Assembly: GCA_947179155.2 (NCBI GenBank)
Contig: OX359286.1
Coordinates: 15,486,913-15,550,912 of the forward strand
Source: Hedera helix
Taxonomy: Eukaryota; Streptophyta; Magnoliopsida; Apiales; Araliaceae
Reading direction: 5' to 3'
DNA length: 64,000 bases
A model generated the notes under the pieces. That model saw only the letters and a program-made list of their open reading frames with translations, made no database searches and was not told the DNA's origin. A program made the translations under genes and the position numbers. Positions 37,745-50,959 of the stretch are shown here, in pieces; the stretch's first letter is position 1; each line of letters starts with the position of its first letter.

Positions 37745-38412
37745 TGTTTGTGCTATCAGAATAAATCCTAATTCTTGCAGTAATATTAAATCCTATTTTT
37801 GCTCATCATATCTTATCCTTACCTTTGCCGATATCTTACTCTTTTTGTGATGTGTATAGTACATTTGCAGCACAGTCTAGCGAGAAGTTTTTCAGTTTGT
37901 TTTCTTTTGATTTTACCTCTTGTTTTTTGTTGTCTCTTTGTTTCCCAGATGTAGATAATTTACCATAGGCCTAATAACACTTTCATGCTTTAAGCTTATA
38001 ATATGTTTGGCTCCTTGATTGGATATATTTGGACATTGAAGAAAGAATAAAGAGATAATGTTTAGAGTGTCATTTAGTCTTCCATCATAACTTCATTTTA
38101 ATAGCTAAAACTATGTGGCGGAATAACTTGTTTACTTCACAGTTGGATTATTGCCGAGTATATTTTTTATATATTGGATTTCTCTCGCCCAAGTCTGTTA
38201 AAATTTGTCTTAGTTTAAGTGCATTCATGTTATCTAGCTATATTTACATTCCCTTATTCAAATCACATTTGCACTTTCCATTCAGTTTGCTTCGAGTATG
38301 AATTCTTTGGAAAGCTCAAACTTATGATTATTTTTTTGGAAATCTCCTTCTCAATAATTTCAAGCTTTCCATGATTCTATAGTTGAGACGCACTAACAAT
38401 TGCAATCTTACA
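37745..38412. other. Intergenic sequence
   Basis: AT-rich sequence with no recognisable gene, repeat end or RNA. Confidence 0.5.
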
Positions 38413-38745
38413 TGATGGGGATAGTTCCTCGTGTCGCCCTAGGCGTGGATGATTTATTATTGTTTATTGGGTTTTTAGTTATTGGGCTATTTTTAAGTAA
38501 TTAGGTCTCTTTTCGAGTACAAGTCTTAGTAGGTTTTATTTCTTTACCCATAAATAAGGATGTAACCGTGGATTTCTAAATTACATATTAGTAAATTTAT
38601 TTTTGAGGCCTTGATTGTGATCAATTCACTCTTTTTGCGGTTTAGGATCCTAGAGGTAGTGGTATGTGTAGCATCACCCTGGTTTTAGTTTTCCTTATTT
38701 TTTCCCTATAAATTTCCAGATACATCACCCAAAATTGCCCTACAT
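38413..38745 (+). repeat. Solo LTR of the same family as 1307-1713 (copy 2)
   Basis: It starts TGATGGGGAT and shares landmarks with copy 1: GGCGTGGATGATTTATT, ATAAATA(A/T)GATGTAA, GATTGTGATCAATTC and TAGGGGTAG/TAGAGGTAG. It ends TACATC next to GTACA; the left flank is TTACA, so TACA plus one base may be the target duplication. The final A of the LTR is missing here but present in the duplicated unit that follows. Confidence 0.7.
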
Positions 38746-38901
38746 CGTACATATTTTGTATGATGAATATATATTGAAGTTACAATGCATCACCCTAGTT
38801 TTAGTTTTCCTTATTTTTTCCGTATAAAATTCCAGATACATCACCCAAAATTGTCCTACATCAGTACATATTTTGTATGCTGAATATATTGAAGTTACAA
38901 T
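38671..38901. repeat. Tandem duplication spanning the LTR/flank junction
   Basis: The units 38671-38786 (116 bp) and 38787-38901 (115 bp) both start GCATCACCCT and both end AAGTTACAAT. Each contains the last part of the LTR of copy 2 plus about 40 bp of host flank, so the duplication followed LTR insertion. Confidence 0.92.
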
Positions 38902-40795
38902 GCTCTTTCTCTTCAAAACAAGAGGCCAAAAGGCCTCTTCAACCAAAGAGACATTCTGGTAGGCAGTGCCAATTACCACATGAGCCGCGAGGGAGAGAAG
39001 CAAGAGTACCTTAATCCAGGACAGAGGCAAGAGTACCTTTTTGAGATAATGGTACAAGTTCTCACTTTTTATCAGAAGTTTATCCTAATATCAAGATTCA
39101 TTGGGCAAAGCTAACTAGTCGATCCATTTGTTAATTCCTAGTTCTTTAAATGTATGGTAAATCCTGCCTTTGGACTTTTAAACACCACCCACAAATAGCT
39201 TACTTACTCTGTACTATTTAAAAAGCTCCACATTATCCCAACTTTTCATGATCTTCGTGGTGCTGGATCTGAGAGCAATGAATAAGATTATCAGTCAAAG
39301 TTTTATTTCATCAAAATGTTTGTATCGCTGAGTATTTATTCTTTTGTTCTGTCCAAGTACACGGAAGGTTGCATGTTTGGCTTCTGCTATTACATTATGT
39401 GAAATGTGCCTTGACTACTGTTTTTAGTGGTCTCTAATTCTAGGTTATTTCTTTTTTACTTGGAACTAAAATTGTGCATCTACTTTATGCACTATAGTTT
39501 TGAGAAAAAGGTTTCACTATATAGAATTTGATATGCTTACATTGGAATATCATATTTTTACATGAATATCTCTTATTGATGTAGGTTCCACTCGCTATCC
39601 CTCATCGAGTAGTATTAGGTACTTGGTGTGGTTTGTATAGGGTTTGAGCACTCACATCCTATGATATCTCTTTTTGGGATGAGTTCTACCTGAGTCTTCA
39701 TTAGAGTCATTTGGAGATATAATATTTTTATGTGAGAATATCAGTTTCCTAATTCTGGTTGTGAGGTGGATTAATGCACCGTAATTTATAAATGTTTTTA
39801 GCAGATTATTGTTTTGAGAATTCTAACAAAACTTTGTTGTCTCTTGTTTAGTTAGCCAACTATGAGTATTTTGCTCACTTGAAGAATTTACATCTTTTGG
39901 CCAGTTATTATGTTTGAAAACTTGGAATCGTCTACCATCTATGTCCTTGCTTCATTTGAAGTTGTAAGCTCCATCCCCTTTCCAATTTTAAGGAATTGCT
40001 AAAATGTTGCTTATATGTTCTACCACCCCTCTTGCATTAGTGTTCCCCATTTCCTATATTTGCAAATTAATTTGAAGACTATTTTTTTGTTATATGTTTA
40101 ACTATAATGATTGTTTAGCTTATTGTGGTGAAGTGATAATTAGTTTTGTGATGTTAAATGCAAGGACACTGTGTTATTTTATACCATCCTAAAAAATAAA
40201 ATAATAGGATCTCTTTTCTGAAGAAAAATAAAAAAAATAAAAAAATTGGTGAATGAGAGTCTTGGAACTGTTGGTGGATGGGGAGAATTAAATAAATTTA
40301 TATCAATTTGAAAATAAGAAATTGATATTTTCACGAGTTTTTTTCACATAGATGTGAGATATGGTCATTATTTGGGAGGATGAAGTAAAAATATCAGTTT
40401 TGAAAAATATTTTGAAAGGGGAGTATATTATAACAATAATTATCATGCAAACTAGACAAAATTAGGTAACTAATGATTATAGTTTGGTTATCTATGCGAA
40501 CTTATATAAAGTATGTGTAATCCGGCAAGCTGCATCCAAGCAGGGAATGGTAAAACAAATATTCTTCTCCCTGACTTGGCTATATTAATTTAGTTGCATG
40601 TCATTCTATTTGTAATTTTGAATTACAGTAGTTAATACCAAAAAATTAATTTACAAACTAGCTAGACATGACAATTTACTCGATCCATGGCCCCCCAATA
40701 TTGAAATTGGTGCTAATAGCATTTTTATCCTTTGAAGTTCTACGTGTGTTATAACCGTGCTCAAGATGTTTAAATTCTTGAAAATTGACCCAATA
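38902..40795. other. Intergenic sequence
   Basis: No supported gene. A small perfect hairpin lies at 38922-38941 (AAGAGGCC-AAAA-GGCCTCTT). A reverse-strand open frame of 105 codons over 38740-39057 runs through the LTR duplication and has no recognisable similarity. Confidence 0.5.
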
Positions 40796-40797
40796 TA

Positions 40798-41050
40798 CTC
40801 TGTTCATCCTATAATAAATATTTTACTTTGACTTTCATGGATAAATTAATTATTTTTAAAATTAATATATCTTAAAAAAATTAAAATATAAAAAGAAAGA
40901 TTATAATTGTAATAAAGTATAAATGATTTTTTATTAATGTTAAGTTTTATGATTTAAAATTTTTATATTTATTTTTAATTATTAATTTTAAAAATAATCA
41001 ATTTAATTATTAAAGTTAAATTAAGATGTTTAATTGTGGGTCAAAAGGAG
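40798..41050. mobile_element. Stowaway-type MITE
   Basis: It is flanked by TA on both sides (40796-40797 and 41051-41052). The left end, CTCTGTTCATCCTATAATAA, and the reversed right end, CTCCTTTTGACCCACAATTAA, are diverged versions of the Stowaway terminus and keep aligning for about 40 bp. The length of 253 bp and the AT-rich centre fit the family. Confidence 0.75.
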
Positions 41051-41427
41051 TATATATATTGAGCAAGAAGGATGAACCCAATGGGTGATCCAGTAAGTTT
41101 TTGACTCGTATGTGCGATTAACATATTCTGAAAACATATTAAACATCTTCTGAAGGGGGAAGGAAGCACAAGGTTTTGGAGGGAAATTTTGCAACAGTAT
41201 GTAGAGGAAAGGATTTTTTTTATAAGGGAATTATTATAATCCAAGTATTTACTTCTTTTTAGTGTATTTATTTCTTTTTAGGGTATATTATACAGTCAGA
41301 ATGGTTAATTTTTTATACGCTTTAAAACAAATTGTAAGGCTAGAATTTTCCTATGCATATACATATTACCTTAATTTTTGGTCAATCTTGATTAGGGTTT
41401 GTATCGGTAATTTAAATATATTTGGGT

Positions 41428-41773
41428 TATGTTTGTTTGTAAAATTTATATTTAGGATTAGATTATTTGTATTAATTTAACACTATATCAGACTATTTTA
41501 TCCTATAACGAGAGATTATTAGTCACATAATATTAGACTATTAGTCTCATAAAGTCATTTAATAACTTAAAATGAGAGATATTATTAATTTCATATTTGT
41601 CATGAGATTATAAAATTCTTCATAATAGCTTTATCAATGATAATAAAAAAAAAATAGGTCATAGGACTATTTGAAAGACTATTAATTTTCAATTATAAGA
41701 TAAAATAATCTGAAGTAGTGTTAAATTAATATAAATAGTCTAATTTTAAGTATAATTTTTATAAACAAATATA
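41428..41773. mobile_element. Long-TIR foldback MITE
   Basis: The first 100 bp or so from 41428 (TATGTTTGTTTGTAAAATTT) are repeated in inverted orientation at the right end (reversed TATATTTGTTTATAAAAATT, about 41660-41773). Matching extends through TTAATTTAACACTA and CAGA(C/T)TATTTTATC. There is no coding capacity. The target duplication is not clear, so the superfamily is left open. Confidence 0.8.
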
Positions 41774-42308
41774 GCATTGGAGTTTTATATACTCATTTAT
41801 AACACGTGAAATTTTAGGTGATCATAGTGTTATTAATCCATGAAATTGCAAGGCAGATAATATTTGTACTCAGTCCCACTTTTTTTTTTTATTTATTCCA
41901 AGAAGACTAAAATATATTAAATCGATAAATCCATTAAAATTTATAAAAAGATTACAAGTAATAAAAGGACATAAATATAATCCCTTCAAAAAGTTAATAG
42001 ATCAAATTAGAAATATGGGTTAATCATAACTAAAAACTAGTGGATACCTTATTCTTAAAATACAAACATAAAAATATTAAAAAAAATTATAGATTTAACC
42101 AATTTTTCAATATAGGAACATGGATATTATATTGTAATTATCTTACATCAAGTCTGAATAAATCTATCGTCAGCACATTCATAATATATCTTTCATGCTA
42201 ATAAAAAAAAATCTACATATCTAAACTTGTATATGAGGAGAGAATACTAAATCACAATAAATAAATAAAATGAAAACAAAGAAGATATATATCTAGGAGA
42301 AGGTCTGT

Positions 42309-42310
<2 letters not shown>

Positions 42311-42358
<48 letters not shown>
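42311..42358. repeat. (AT)n microsatellite
   Basis: About 24 AT units followed by AAATAAATAAAT. Confidence 0.95.
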
Positions 42359-42359
<1 letters not shown>

Positions 42360-42368
<9 letters not shown>

Positions 42369-43170
42369 TTGGAGGTTACAGTTTTTTGCCTAAAAAAGAA
42401 GCATTTTTTCTCGGACAACTTTTTAAATGAATTTCTCCACAGAAAAGCATCTCGGGAAGCTCATAGCTGGATCCGTTACTAATCGAGTTATTGATTAACT
42501 ACAATAGATTACCCTGAACCCGCCTTGATTACATGTTACACTATTAAAATATTGCTTATATGTGCTTTATTTTATTTATCTATCTTGGTTTTATGCAAAA
42601 AAGTTTTTACTAGTTTAGTTTATGTGAAACTATATATGTATCGTCTTATAATTTGTTCTTAGCTACATGTTTTCACTTGTAGGGAAGATTTTGTAATATT
42701 TTATATCACAACCACATATACCACTAAAATTCATAACAGGTATTCCACCTTAAGATCAAATATCAACTTCCCCCTACCTTCGTCTGCGCAATCAATTTCA
42801 GATCAAATCTATGAGTATACAAGGTTAGTTTGATTGTTGATACTTAGTTATCAATTATGTACGCGCTTATGCTATCATTGGTATTTTAAATGCGTGTTTG
42901 GTTGGTGGTGATGGATGTTGTAATGGGATGATATAATTGTCACACGCATCTATTTTATTAGAATGGATCTTGTTAGTGAAAATAATACGACCTCAAGTCA
43001 ATCATATGTTGATATGATCTACTTCTCAGTGCTAAAAGTCCTTTACAACCTAAAGTATACTATGATGCAGAATGGGGCACTTGCCCTGTGATAAGGAGAT
43101 ATGTGTCAGGATACTGTGGTCAACTAGTACACTTGTTGATATAGTGGAAATGCAAGAAACAAATCACTAT
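42360..43170. other. Flank left of copia-3, with an LTR-like scrap
   Basis: No gene is supported. The 50 bp from about 42970 (TGTTAGTGAAAATAATACG, then CAAGTCAATCATAT) resemble the first 50 bp of the copia-3 LTR that starts 200 bp further right. This suggests a second, truncated LTR end. Confidence 0.5.
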
Positions 43171-44880
43171 TGTTAGTGAAAGTATATTGCACACAAGTCA
43201 ATCATATTTGATGTGATATAGTACATACTTTGTAGTCTTATTCATTTATTAATAAAATGATTCATTGATTTAAATGCATTTTCCTTATCTATATTTTGCT
43301 ATTGTATTAATTGTGATAAATCCATAGTTTTTTAGCAATGCTTTTAGAATCATGATGATGATCATGTTAATGAGATCTAAATTCAAGAAAACTAAAAACT
43401 AAAATTATTCCTAATCATAGGATCACTAATAGAGTGAATCTGAATATATTAGTACATACTACACTTGCTCTATGAAGATAATGATTGATCTCATAATCAT
43501 TTGTGTAGAAACACTAAAGCAAGTATGTAGGTACTTATTAGAGAATAAGTTCACTAAACGTAAATCGCTAAAGGAATATCTAATAAAGTTTTACTCACCT
43601 GCCAATAGGAATTCCTAATGTGATAGTAGTATAAATGATCATTGGACTTGAGATCATCATAATATATTGTGTATAATGAGTTATGTTTCGACATATTCCT
43701 TAAGACCTTTAGAGTATATCAAATGGTATGTATATGTATAATAAGCTATACATGGAGATAGGTGAATGATCAACAAAGAATCTACCACTTCTAGTAAAAT
43801 GAGAGAATATCCTATGCAATTCGATAAATGACAACTCATTAGTTATTGGGCAATGCAAAATGGAAAATTAGAAATGAGTTTTTAATTTACATTAAATAGA
43901 GTTGTGTATTTGAGAATCGAAATGCATATGATCAAATAAAATAAGACTTAACAATAAATTCATGTATTATATTTAATTGAGACATTGAATGATAGAATGA
44001 TTGAATTATACGGTAACTATTCGCTGAAAGGTTCTTTAATGATTAAATGTTGAAATCTATATTATCTGAAAAGTCGTTGATCGCTAAGGAAGTTTACTCT
44101 TATTGTGGAATAAATATTATTTTTTTAAATAAGATTATAATTGTTCTAATTGATTTATTTTACAACCGGTTTAATATGGATAACCTAAAAGGTCACACCG
44201 CAAAAGAAAAATATTTATTTAAGAAGTAAATGGCATAGTCGTAATAATAAATAGAGTATATTTAATTTATACTATGGTGATAGAATAAATTAAATAGCTT
44301 AATATTTATTATTTAGTATTTTAGAAATACTAATTATAAATTAATAAGAGAAGTCTTATTATTATTATTTAGTTTCTAAATAATTTATGAATTAATTAAT
44401 AAGAGTACTTTCATATTAATTTCTAATTGGATTAGGAGCTTAATAAAAACCCTACTCCTAAATAGTTTAGGAGAGTTGTCTATATCTATAAATAAGAGAA
44501 TCCTTATTATGGATTGGGGTTATATATACTTCCACAAGATTTAGGAAAGTACTAACATATTCTCATGAGAGAGAAAACTAGGATTTGTTATCACTCACTT
44601 CTTGAGTCTTTATTCTTTCTTGGTGGATCACCTCTAGAGGCCAAACACTTAGGTGACTGATATTGATCAAATGAATCGAATAGGTGGAATTCAAGGAGAA
44701 CACGAAGGAATTAGAGTTGAACTTGTACATGAAGAAACTTTGTTCTATAAGGGTATAAAGGAACTTGTACATAAAGATCTATCCTAGTAATGGTTTGTAA
44801 AATTTTAAATTCTGATTTTACTATGCTTCTGCTATTATTGTGCAATTTAATTGTATGTTCATAGATATTATAAACCAACA
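43171..44880 (+). repeat. Copia-3 5' LTR
   Basis: It begins TGTTAGTGAAAG and ends ATAAACCAACA immediately before the primer site. It aligns with both arms of the interrupted 3' LTR. Confidence 0.88.
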
Positions 44881-44881
44881 G

Positions 44882-44893
44882 TGGTATCAGAGC
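44882..44893 (+). other. Copia-3 primer binding site
   Basis: TGGTATCAGAGC is a perfect match to the usual initiator tRNA-Met complement of plant copia elements, one base after the LTR end. Confidence 0.92.
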
Positions 44894-45269
44894 CAAACTT
44901 TAAATTATTAATTGTTAGATTCTGTATATATATGTGTATGTGTTTAGAACAATTTATTTAGAATAATTTGTTATATAAAATCATGAATTTTTTAAAATAA
45001 TTATCAAAAATCGTGTTTTGGATGCAAAAAGATCAAAAATTGTGATTGCAGAAAAAAGTCAGAATCTGATTCTGACATACTGCGCCGGGGTGCGGTGTTT
45101 AAACTGAAACACAACGCCGAGGCACTGTCTACTTTGACTAGGACCTTTAACTGGAATTGAGTCGGGGCACGATTTGTATACTGTTGAATCAAGCGGGGGC
45201 GCGATGTCATGTTGACCGGTCAGTTGACTACACTGTGCTAGGGCATGGTGTTGTAGAACAAACACTGAG

Positions 45270-46924
45270 TGTGATGACCTGAATAGTTGCGATATTTCTT
45301 TTAAAGGAAATATTAAATAAATAAATAAATAAGGTTGGAGATTTAGAACCTAAATTGGAGATAAGAAGTGGGTAAAAGAGGATTGAAATTTTGACTAGTT
45401 AATCTATGTGTTATAATGTACGTACATGTTATATTATAATTGGTAAGGAAATGAAATAATATGTAAAATTAATTGTGTCAAGATATGGGGAAAGATAAAT
45501 TTATACGTATAGATGTATATTTATTGACCAATAATTAAATAGGAATGAAAAGAAAAGCCATGTATTTTATTTTATTTAATTAATTACATGGGTTATGATT
45601 TAAGTTATACTATTAAATAACTAGATGGACTGTTGGCCTTAATGGCTATGTTAATGTTAATTAATTAAGTGATCAAATTGATTACTTAGTGATGAGAATA
45701 ATATAATTATTCTTAATGATGGCCAAAAATATTAATTGGGTAAGTTAACGGTTATGTAGCATTTTATTAAATTAAATAAGCCCAAAAGAAGTTAAAATGA
45801 TTAACCAAGTTGCTAGTCAAATATTAAGGTAAATTTTGAAAAGGATTTAATGCGTAGGTATACTTGTAAAAGAAAAAGGAAAATTTAAGATTGGAGCATA
45901 ATATACCAAATTTCGCATTCCAGTAGCTGAAATTATAAGTGGGAAATTACTACTTAACGTGATGGACCTTTGGTGTATTTTCACATATTCTTATATATAT
46001 ATATAGGCTATAAGCTAATAAAGCAGGCCGATTGGGTTATTGGTATGATGTGTATGTTATATTGATATGTATGGGTGTAAATTCAAATTGAACCCAAGAT
46101 TAGGTGTAAGAAGAAGCCCAATGTGAATTAGTTATGGGAGATGAGTGTGGGTAATATTTGATTTAAGCCCAATGTGAATTAGTTACACAAACTTAGTTAC
46201 ACATAACCTAGTTTGAATTTAACTAATTAATTAAATAGTATAATACATTAGTATTTATACGTATTTCTTCCGTATAATACATTGTATAATATTCGTATTC
46301 TACTGGTATTACACATCATATTATTCTCGTATTAATCTCGTATAATCTTTTATTATTCTTCGTATTCCAACTAAATGGTTAACTTCTACTGATTTAAAAT
46401 TTTGATATTACTGAGTTTTGTTCCGTATAAACACTATTTTGTGAAGTGGAAAGTCCAAAAGACTTGACACATTTTTCGGTGAATAGTGTTTTTGGCGACC
46501 ATTTCTCAGAAAATGGTTAGACGACCAAAAAGGCAAAAATAATATTTTTTGTCTTTTTCCTATTTCGTCCTATTCTTGGTGCGCTTTTCGAGAAAAACTT
46601 TTACCTGCTATAACGTGTTTTCAAAGCGTAGGAAAGATGAATCCTGAAACAGAATGTCATTTCGATATACACATCTCGCTCGAAGGCCTAGGTCAGATTT
46701 TCTAGTGTTTGGACCCTAGGGTTAGGGTTTTAGGTTTTAACTTATTTTCAGTTTTTGAAAAAAAAAACTTTTATTCTCCAATTTCGTGCTAAGGTTGGAT
46801 ACTCAAACCGAAACATAGAAATAAATATTAACAAAGATTTCATAACACATATAAGATGTAATTCAATCTTTATTTATTCATATAAAGTCGGATTACAGCT
46901 CTCTCACAAGTTCGGAATATTACA
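45270..46924 (+). repeat. Probable gypsy-type solo LTR in the copia-3 leader
   Basis: The insert starts TGTGATGACC and ends GGAATATTACA, ends typical of plant Ty3/gypsy LTRs. It lies in the non-coding leader of copia-3, between a GC-richer segment (about 45080-45260) and the start of gag. It contains a repeated AAGCCCAATGTGAATTAGTTA motif (about 46115 and 46163). The flanking 5-mers (CTGAG and CATTT) do not match, so the boundaries are provisional. Confidence 0.5.
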
Positions 46925-47249
46925 CATTTGAAATAAATTCTTATTTTCACTAGCAAATCTTTAACTAGATTTGTTGAACTATATAAAGAGAGTAATATAG
47001 TTTGTTGAAAATAGTGAAAAATACCACTTTAAATAAAGATCTAATTTATTTTGGTATTTAATGAAATGAATATATGCTAAAATATTATCTATTTTTACAT
47101 GCAAAATTTTATAAATGTCAAACTCACTGTTATCACTACGTAGCATACTTGATGTTAACAAACTGACTGACCCGAATTACACGGACTAGTTAAGGAATTT
47201 AAGAATAGTTCTCACTGTTGAAAAGATTTTTTACATCCTAAATTCGCCT

Positions 47250-50200
47250 GTCCTTGCAACTGTTGTAGAAACAACTTCTGAGGAAGAGATTTCTACTTTT
47301 AAGAAGTGGCAATCGTGGCTCAATACATCATGCTCGCATCCTTGAGTAACGAGCTTCAGAATCAATATGAAAAGATGGATGCTCCTACTATACTGTTGCA
47401 CCTCAAGGAGTTGTATGGTGAACAAAGTAGGATTACTAGATATCATATATCTAAGGAGTTCTTTCGATCTCGGATGATCAAGGACACTACCGTTGAGACT
47501 CATGTCCTTAAGATGATCAATCTGATTGAATAACTTGAACAGTTAGGGTTTATGATGGATGGGGGAATTGAGCCAAGATTTAGTCTTATAGATACTCCAA
47601 GACACCTTCTCACAATTTGTTGTAAATTTTGACATGAATAAGTTGGATGACAGCTTGCTTGAATTACTTAACATATTGAGAACTACGGAGGGTCATTTTC
47701 CATCCAAGAAGGACCAAGTCTTGTTGGTGGATAATTCTTCCAAGAAAAGGAAGAGGCCCAAGGGTTCTTCTGAAAAGAAGAAAAAAATATAAGGCTAAGA
47801 GCAAGGCGAAGAATAAGGATAATAAGAAGTCTAATCCTGATAGCAAAGGAATATGTTTCTATTGTAAAAGGTCGGGTCACTGAAAGAGGAACTGCAAGGA
47901 ATATCTTGCAGAACTAAAGCAGAAGAAGCTTGGAGAAGCTTCAACTTCAGATCAAGGTTTGTTCATGATTGAAATAAATCTTTCTGTAAGTTAAATTTTT
48001 ACTTGGCTATTAGATACTGGTTGTGGTTCTCACATATGTAATACTATGCAAGGACTAAGCAGAAGTAGAAAGCTAAACAAATGAGAAGTCGTCCTACGCG
48101 TGGGGAATGGAGCAAATGTTGCTGCATTAGCCGTATGAACTTATTGTTTAGCATTGCCTACGAGAAAGTCCCTTAATTTGAATAATTTTTATTATGTTCC
48201 AGTACTTATTAGAAACATTATTTCTATTCCTATGTTGGACAAGGATGGTTTTCACATTATAATAAAGAATAACAATTGTTCTATTTATAATGATAATATT
48301 TTGTATGGTACTGGCAAATTGTGTGATGGAATTTACTTATTTGACTTTCATAAAAATATACTTCAAATTGAACAAACTTATACAAGAAAAAGAGATGATG
48401 TAAATTATACATTTATATGGCATGGTAGACTCGGTCATATTAATGAAACAAGATTAAACAAGTTGCATAAAGATGGACTTTTAGAGCTATCTGATTACGA
48501 ATCATATCCAACTTATGAATTTTGTCTCAAGGGAAAGATGACCAAATCTCCTTTTAGTGAAAAATGAGAAAGAGTTACAGAGTTGTTAGAGTTAGTACAC
48601 GCAGATGTATGTGGACCTATGACAACGCATGTACGAAGAGAATATTCATATTTTATTACCTTCACTGATGATCATTCTAGATTTGGATATGTGTATTTGA
48701 TGAAATACAAGTCTGAATCATTTAAAAAGTTCAAAGAATACAGAAGTGAAGTAGAGAAACAAATTGGCATGGGTATTAAAATTCTTCGATCAAATCTAAG
48801 CAATGAGTTTCTCAATGGTATAATCTCACAATTGACTCTATCGGGCACATCATAATTTAATGGTGTATCTAAAAGGTAAAATTGAACCTTGTTGGACATG
48901 GTTCATTCCATGATGAGTTTTATCGATCTTCCAACTTCCTTCTAGGGTTAAGCCCTAGAAATGGCTGCATACTTACTTAACGGTACCTTCTAAATCCGTC
49001 CCAAAGACCCTATATGAAATATAAATAGGGATAAAACCTAATCTTAAGTATGTTAAGATTTGGGGTTGTCCAACTTATGTTAAAAGGTTTGAGCATGATA
49101 AGCTAGAGACAAGATCTGATAATTATAAATTTGTGGAATACCCTAAAGAAACTGGAGGGTATTATTTCTATTATCCTACTAAACAAAATATGTTTGTTGT
49201 AAAGCATGTTACCTTTTTGGAAAAAGAGTTTATCCTTGAAGGGGTCAGTAGGAGTAAAATAGATGATGAAGAAGTTCAACAACCACAAAACACTATGAGT
49301 CAAAGTGAGGTACCTAACCAAGTAACACAACCTATTGTACCGCAACCTATTCGTAAATCTGGAAGAGTACCGAAGATACTCGAAAGGTATGAATTCATCA
49401 TAGAGAATGATGATGAGGTACGCATCATAGATGATGATGATCCATAGACTTACGAAGAGGTGAGAAGTAGTAAAGACTCAGAGAAATGGCTAACAGCCAT
49501 GAAATTTGAGATTAACTCCATGTATAAGAACCAAGTATGGACTTTGGTTAGTCCACTTGAGGGCATTAAGCCTATTGGGTGTAAGTGGGTCTTTAAGAGA
49601 AAGACTGGAGCAGGCGGCAAGGTAGAGAGACCTATAAGACCCGACTAGTTTCAAAAGGTTTTAAACAAAGACAAAGTATTGACTATGACGAAACCTTCTC
49701 ACCAGTAGCGATGCTTAAGTCCATTCGGATTTTGCTTGTAATTATAGCTTATCATGACTACGAAATCTAGCAAATGGACATAAAAACAGTCTTTCTCAAT
49801 GGAAAACTAGAAGAGCATGTATATATGATTTGTTTTAAAAGTTGAAACAAATCAAATATGTAAACTATAACGATCCATTTATGGATTGAGCAAGCTTTCT
49901 GAAGATAGAACATCCATTTTGATGAGATAATCAAAGAATTTAATTTTATCAAAAACGGGGATGAACCTTGTGTGTACAAGAAGGTTATTAAGAGTGCTGC
50001 TACATTTCTAGTATTATATGTTGATGATATATTACTGATAGAAAATGATGTTCCTATGCTACAATCGATCAAGATAGGGTTGTCTAAACACTTCTCCATG
50101 AAGAACTTGGGAGAAGCATCCTATATTTTGGGGATAACGATCTATAGAGATAGATCTAAAAGGATGATTGTCTTGTCCCAAGGAAAGAACATTAACTTGA

Positions 50201-50889
50201 TGCTAAAGAAGTTTAGCATGGAAGATTCCAAAAAAGGACTCATGCTAATGGGTCATGGAATACATCTTTCCAAGAAGCAGACCCCAAAAATACCTGAAGA
50301 GAGAAACCGTACTAGACCTGATGTTGGTCATGCACTTAGTATAACAAGCAGATATCAGTCGAATCTAAGAGATGAACATTGGAAGGTAATGAAAAATATC
50401 CTAAAGTACTTTAAAAGAACTAAAGATATATTTCTTGTCAACGGTGGGTCTAATTTGAAACTAGAGGGCTATACAGACTCAAGTTTTTAAACTGACCATG
50501 ATGACAGTAAATATATTTCGGGTTATGTGTTTACCTTCAATGGTGGCGCAATGAGTTGAAAAAGTTTCAAACAGCAAATAGTAGTTGATTCAGTGACAGA
50601 GGTAGAGTACATAGCTGAAAGTGAATCTGCAAATGAAGTTGTTTGGATGAAAAAGTTCATAATCGAACTCGGGGTGCTTCCTAGCATTCAAAAACCAGTG
50701 ACTTTATTTTGTGACAACACAAAAGCTATTGCACAAGCCAAGAAACTCAGGTTTCATCAAAAATTCAAACACGTGCTACGACGGTTTCATTTAATTAGAG
50801 AGATCATTGAAATAGGAGATGTCACCCTAGAGCGTGTAGACTCTCAAGACAACATTGCAGATCCATTTACTAAAGTTTTAACTCAATAG
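47250..50889 (+). pseudogene. Copia-3 gag-pol (broken)
   Basis: The pieces appear in copia order. Gag (47306-47533, ILLHLKELYGEQSR) ends in a stop. The zinc knuckle at 47854-47895 is CFYC...GH...C with a TGA in place of the residue after His. The protease DTG is at 48013-48021. Pre-integrase is 48154-48567 (LGHINETRLNKLHKDGLL). The integrase core is 48583-48855, where the second acidic residue reads N (LRSNLSNEF) and the remainder is largely deleted. The linker (49133-49447) has QPIRKSGRVPKI. Reverse transcriptase spans 49460-50490 with stops, but YVDD is intact at 50017-50028. RNase H is 50593-50889 (TEVEYIAESESANEVVW). At least six stops or frameshifts make it non-functional. Confidence 0.92.
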
Positions 50890-50959
50890 CAGTTTGATCG
50901 TTACTTAGAGAAGATGAGTATTAAATACCATGGTGATTGGATTTAGTGCAAGTGAAAAA

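Noticed and set aside
38740..39057. Reverse-strand open frame of 105 codons with a hydrophobic segment
   Set aside because: Its C-terminal end is read through the duplicated LTR unit, and no family was recognised. A faint likeness to a PPR motif was not convincing.
45004..45265. Two overlapping reverse-strand frames in a GC-richer stretch
   Set aside because: They lie in the untranslated leader of copia-3 on the opposite strand and overlap in different frames.
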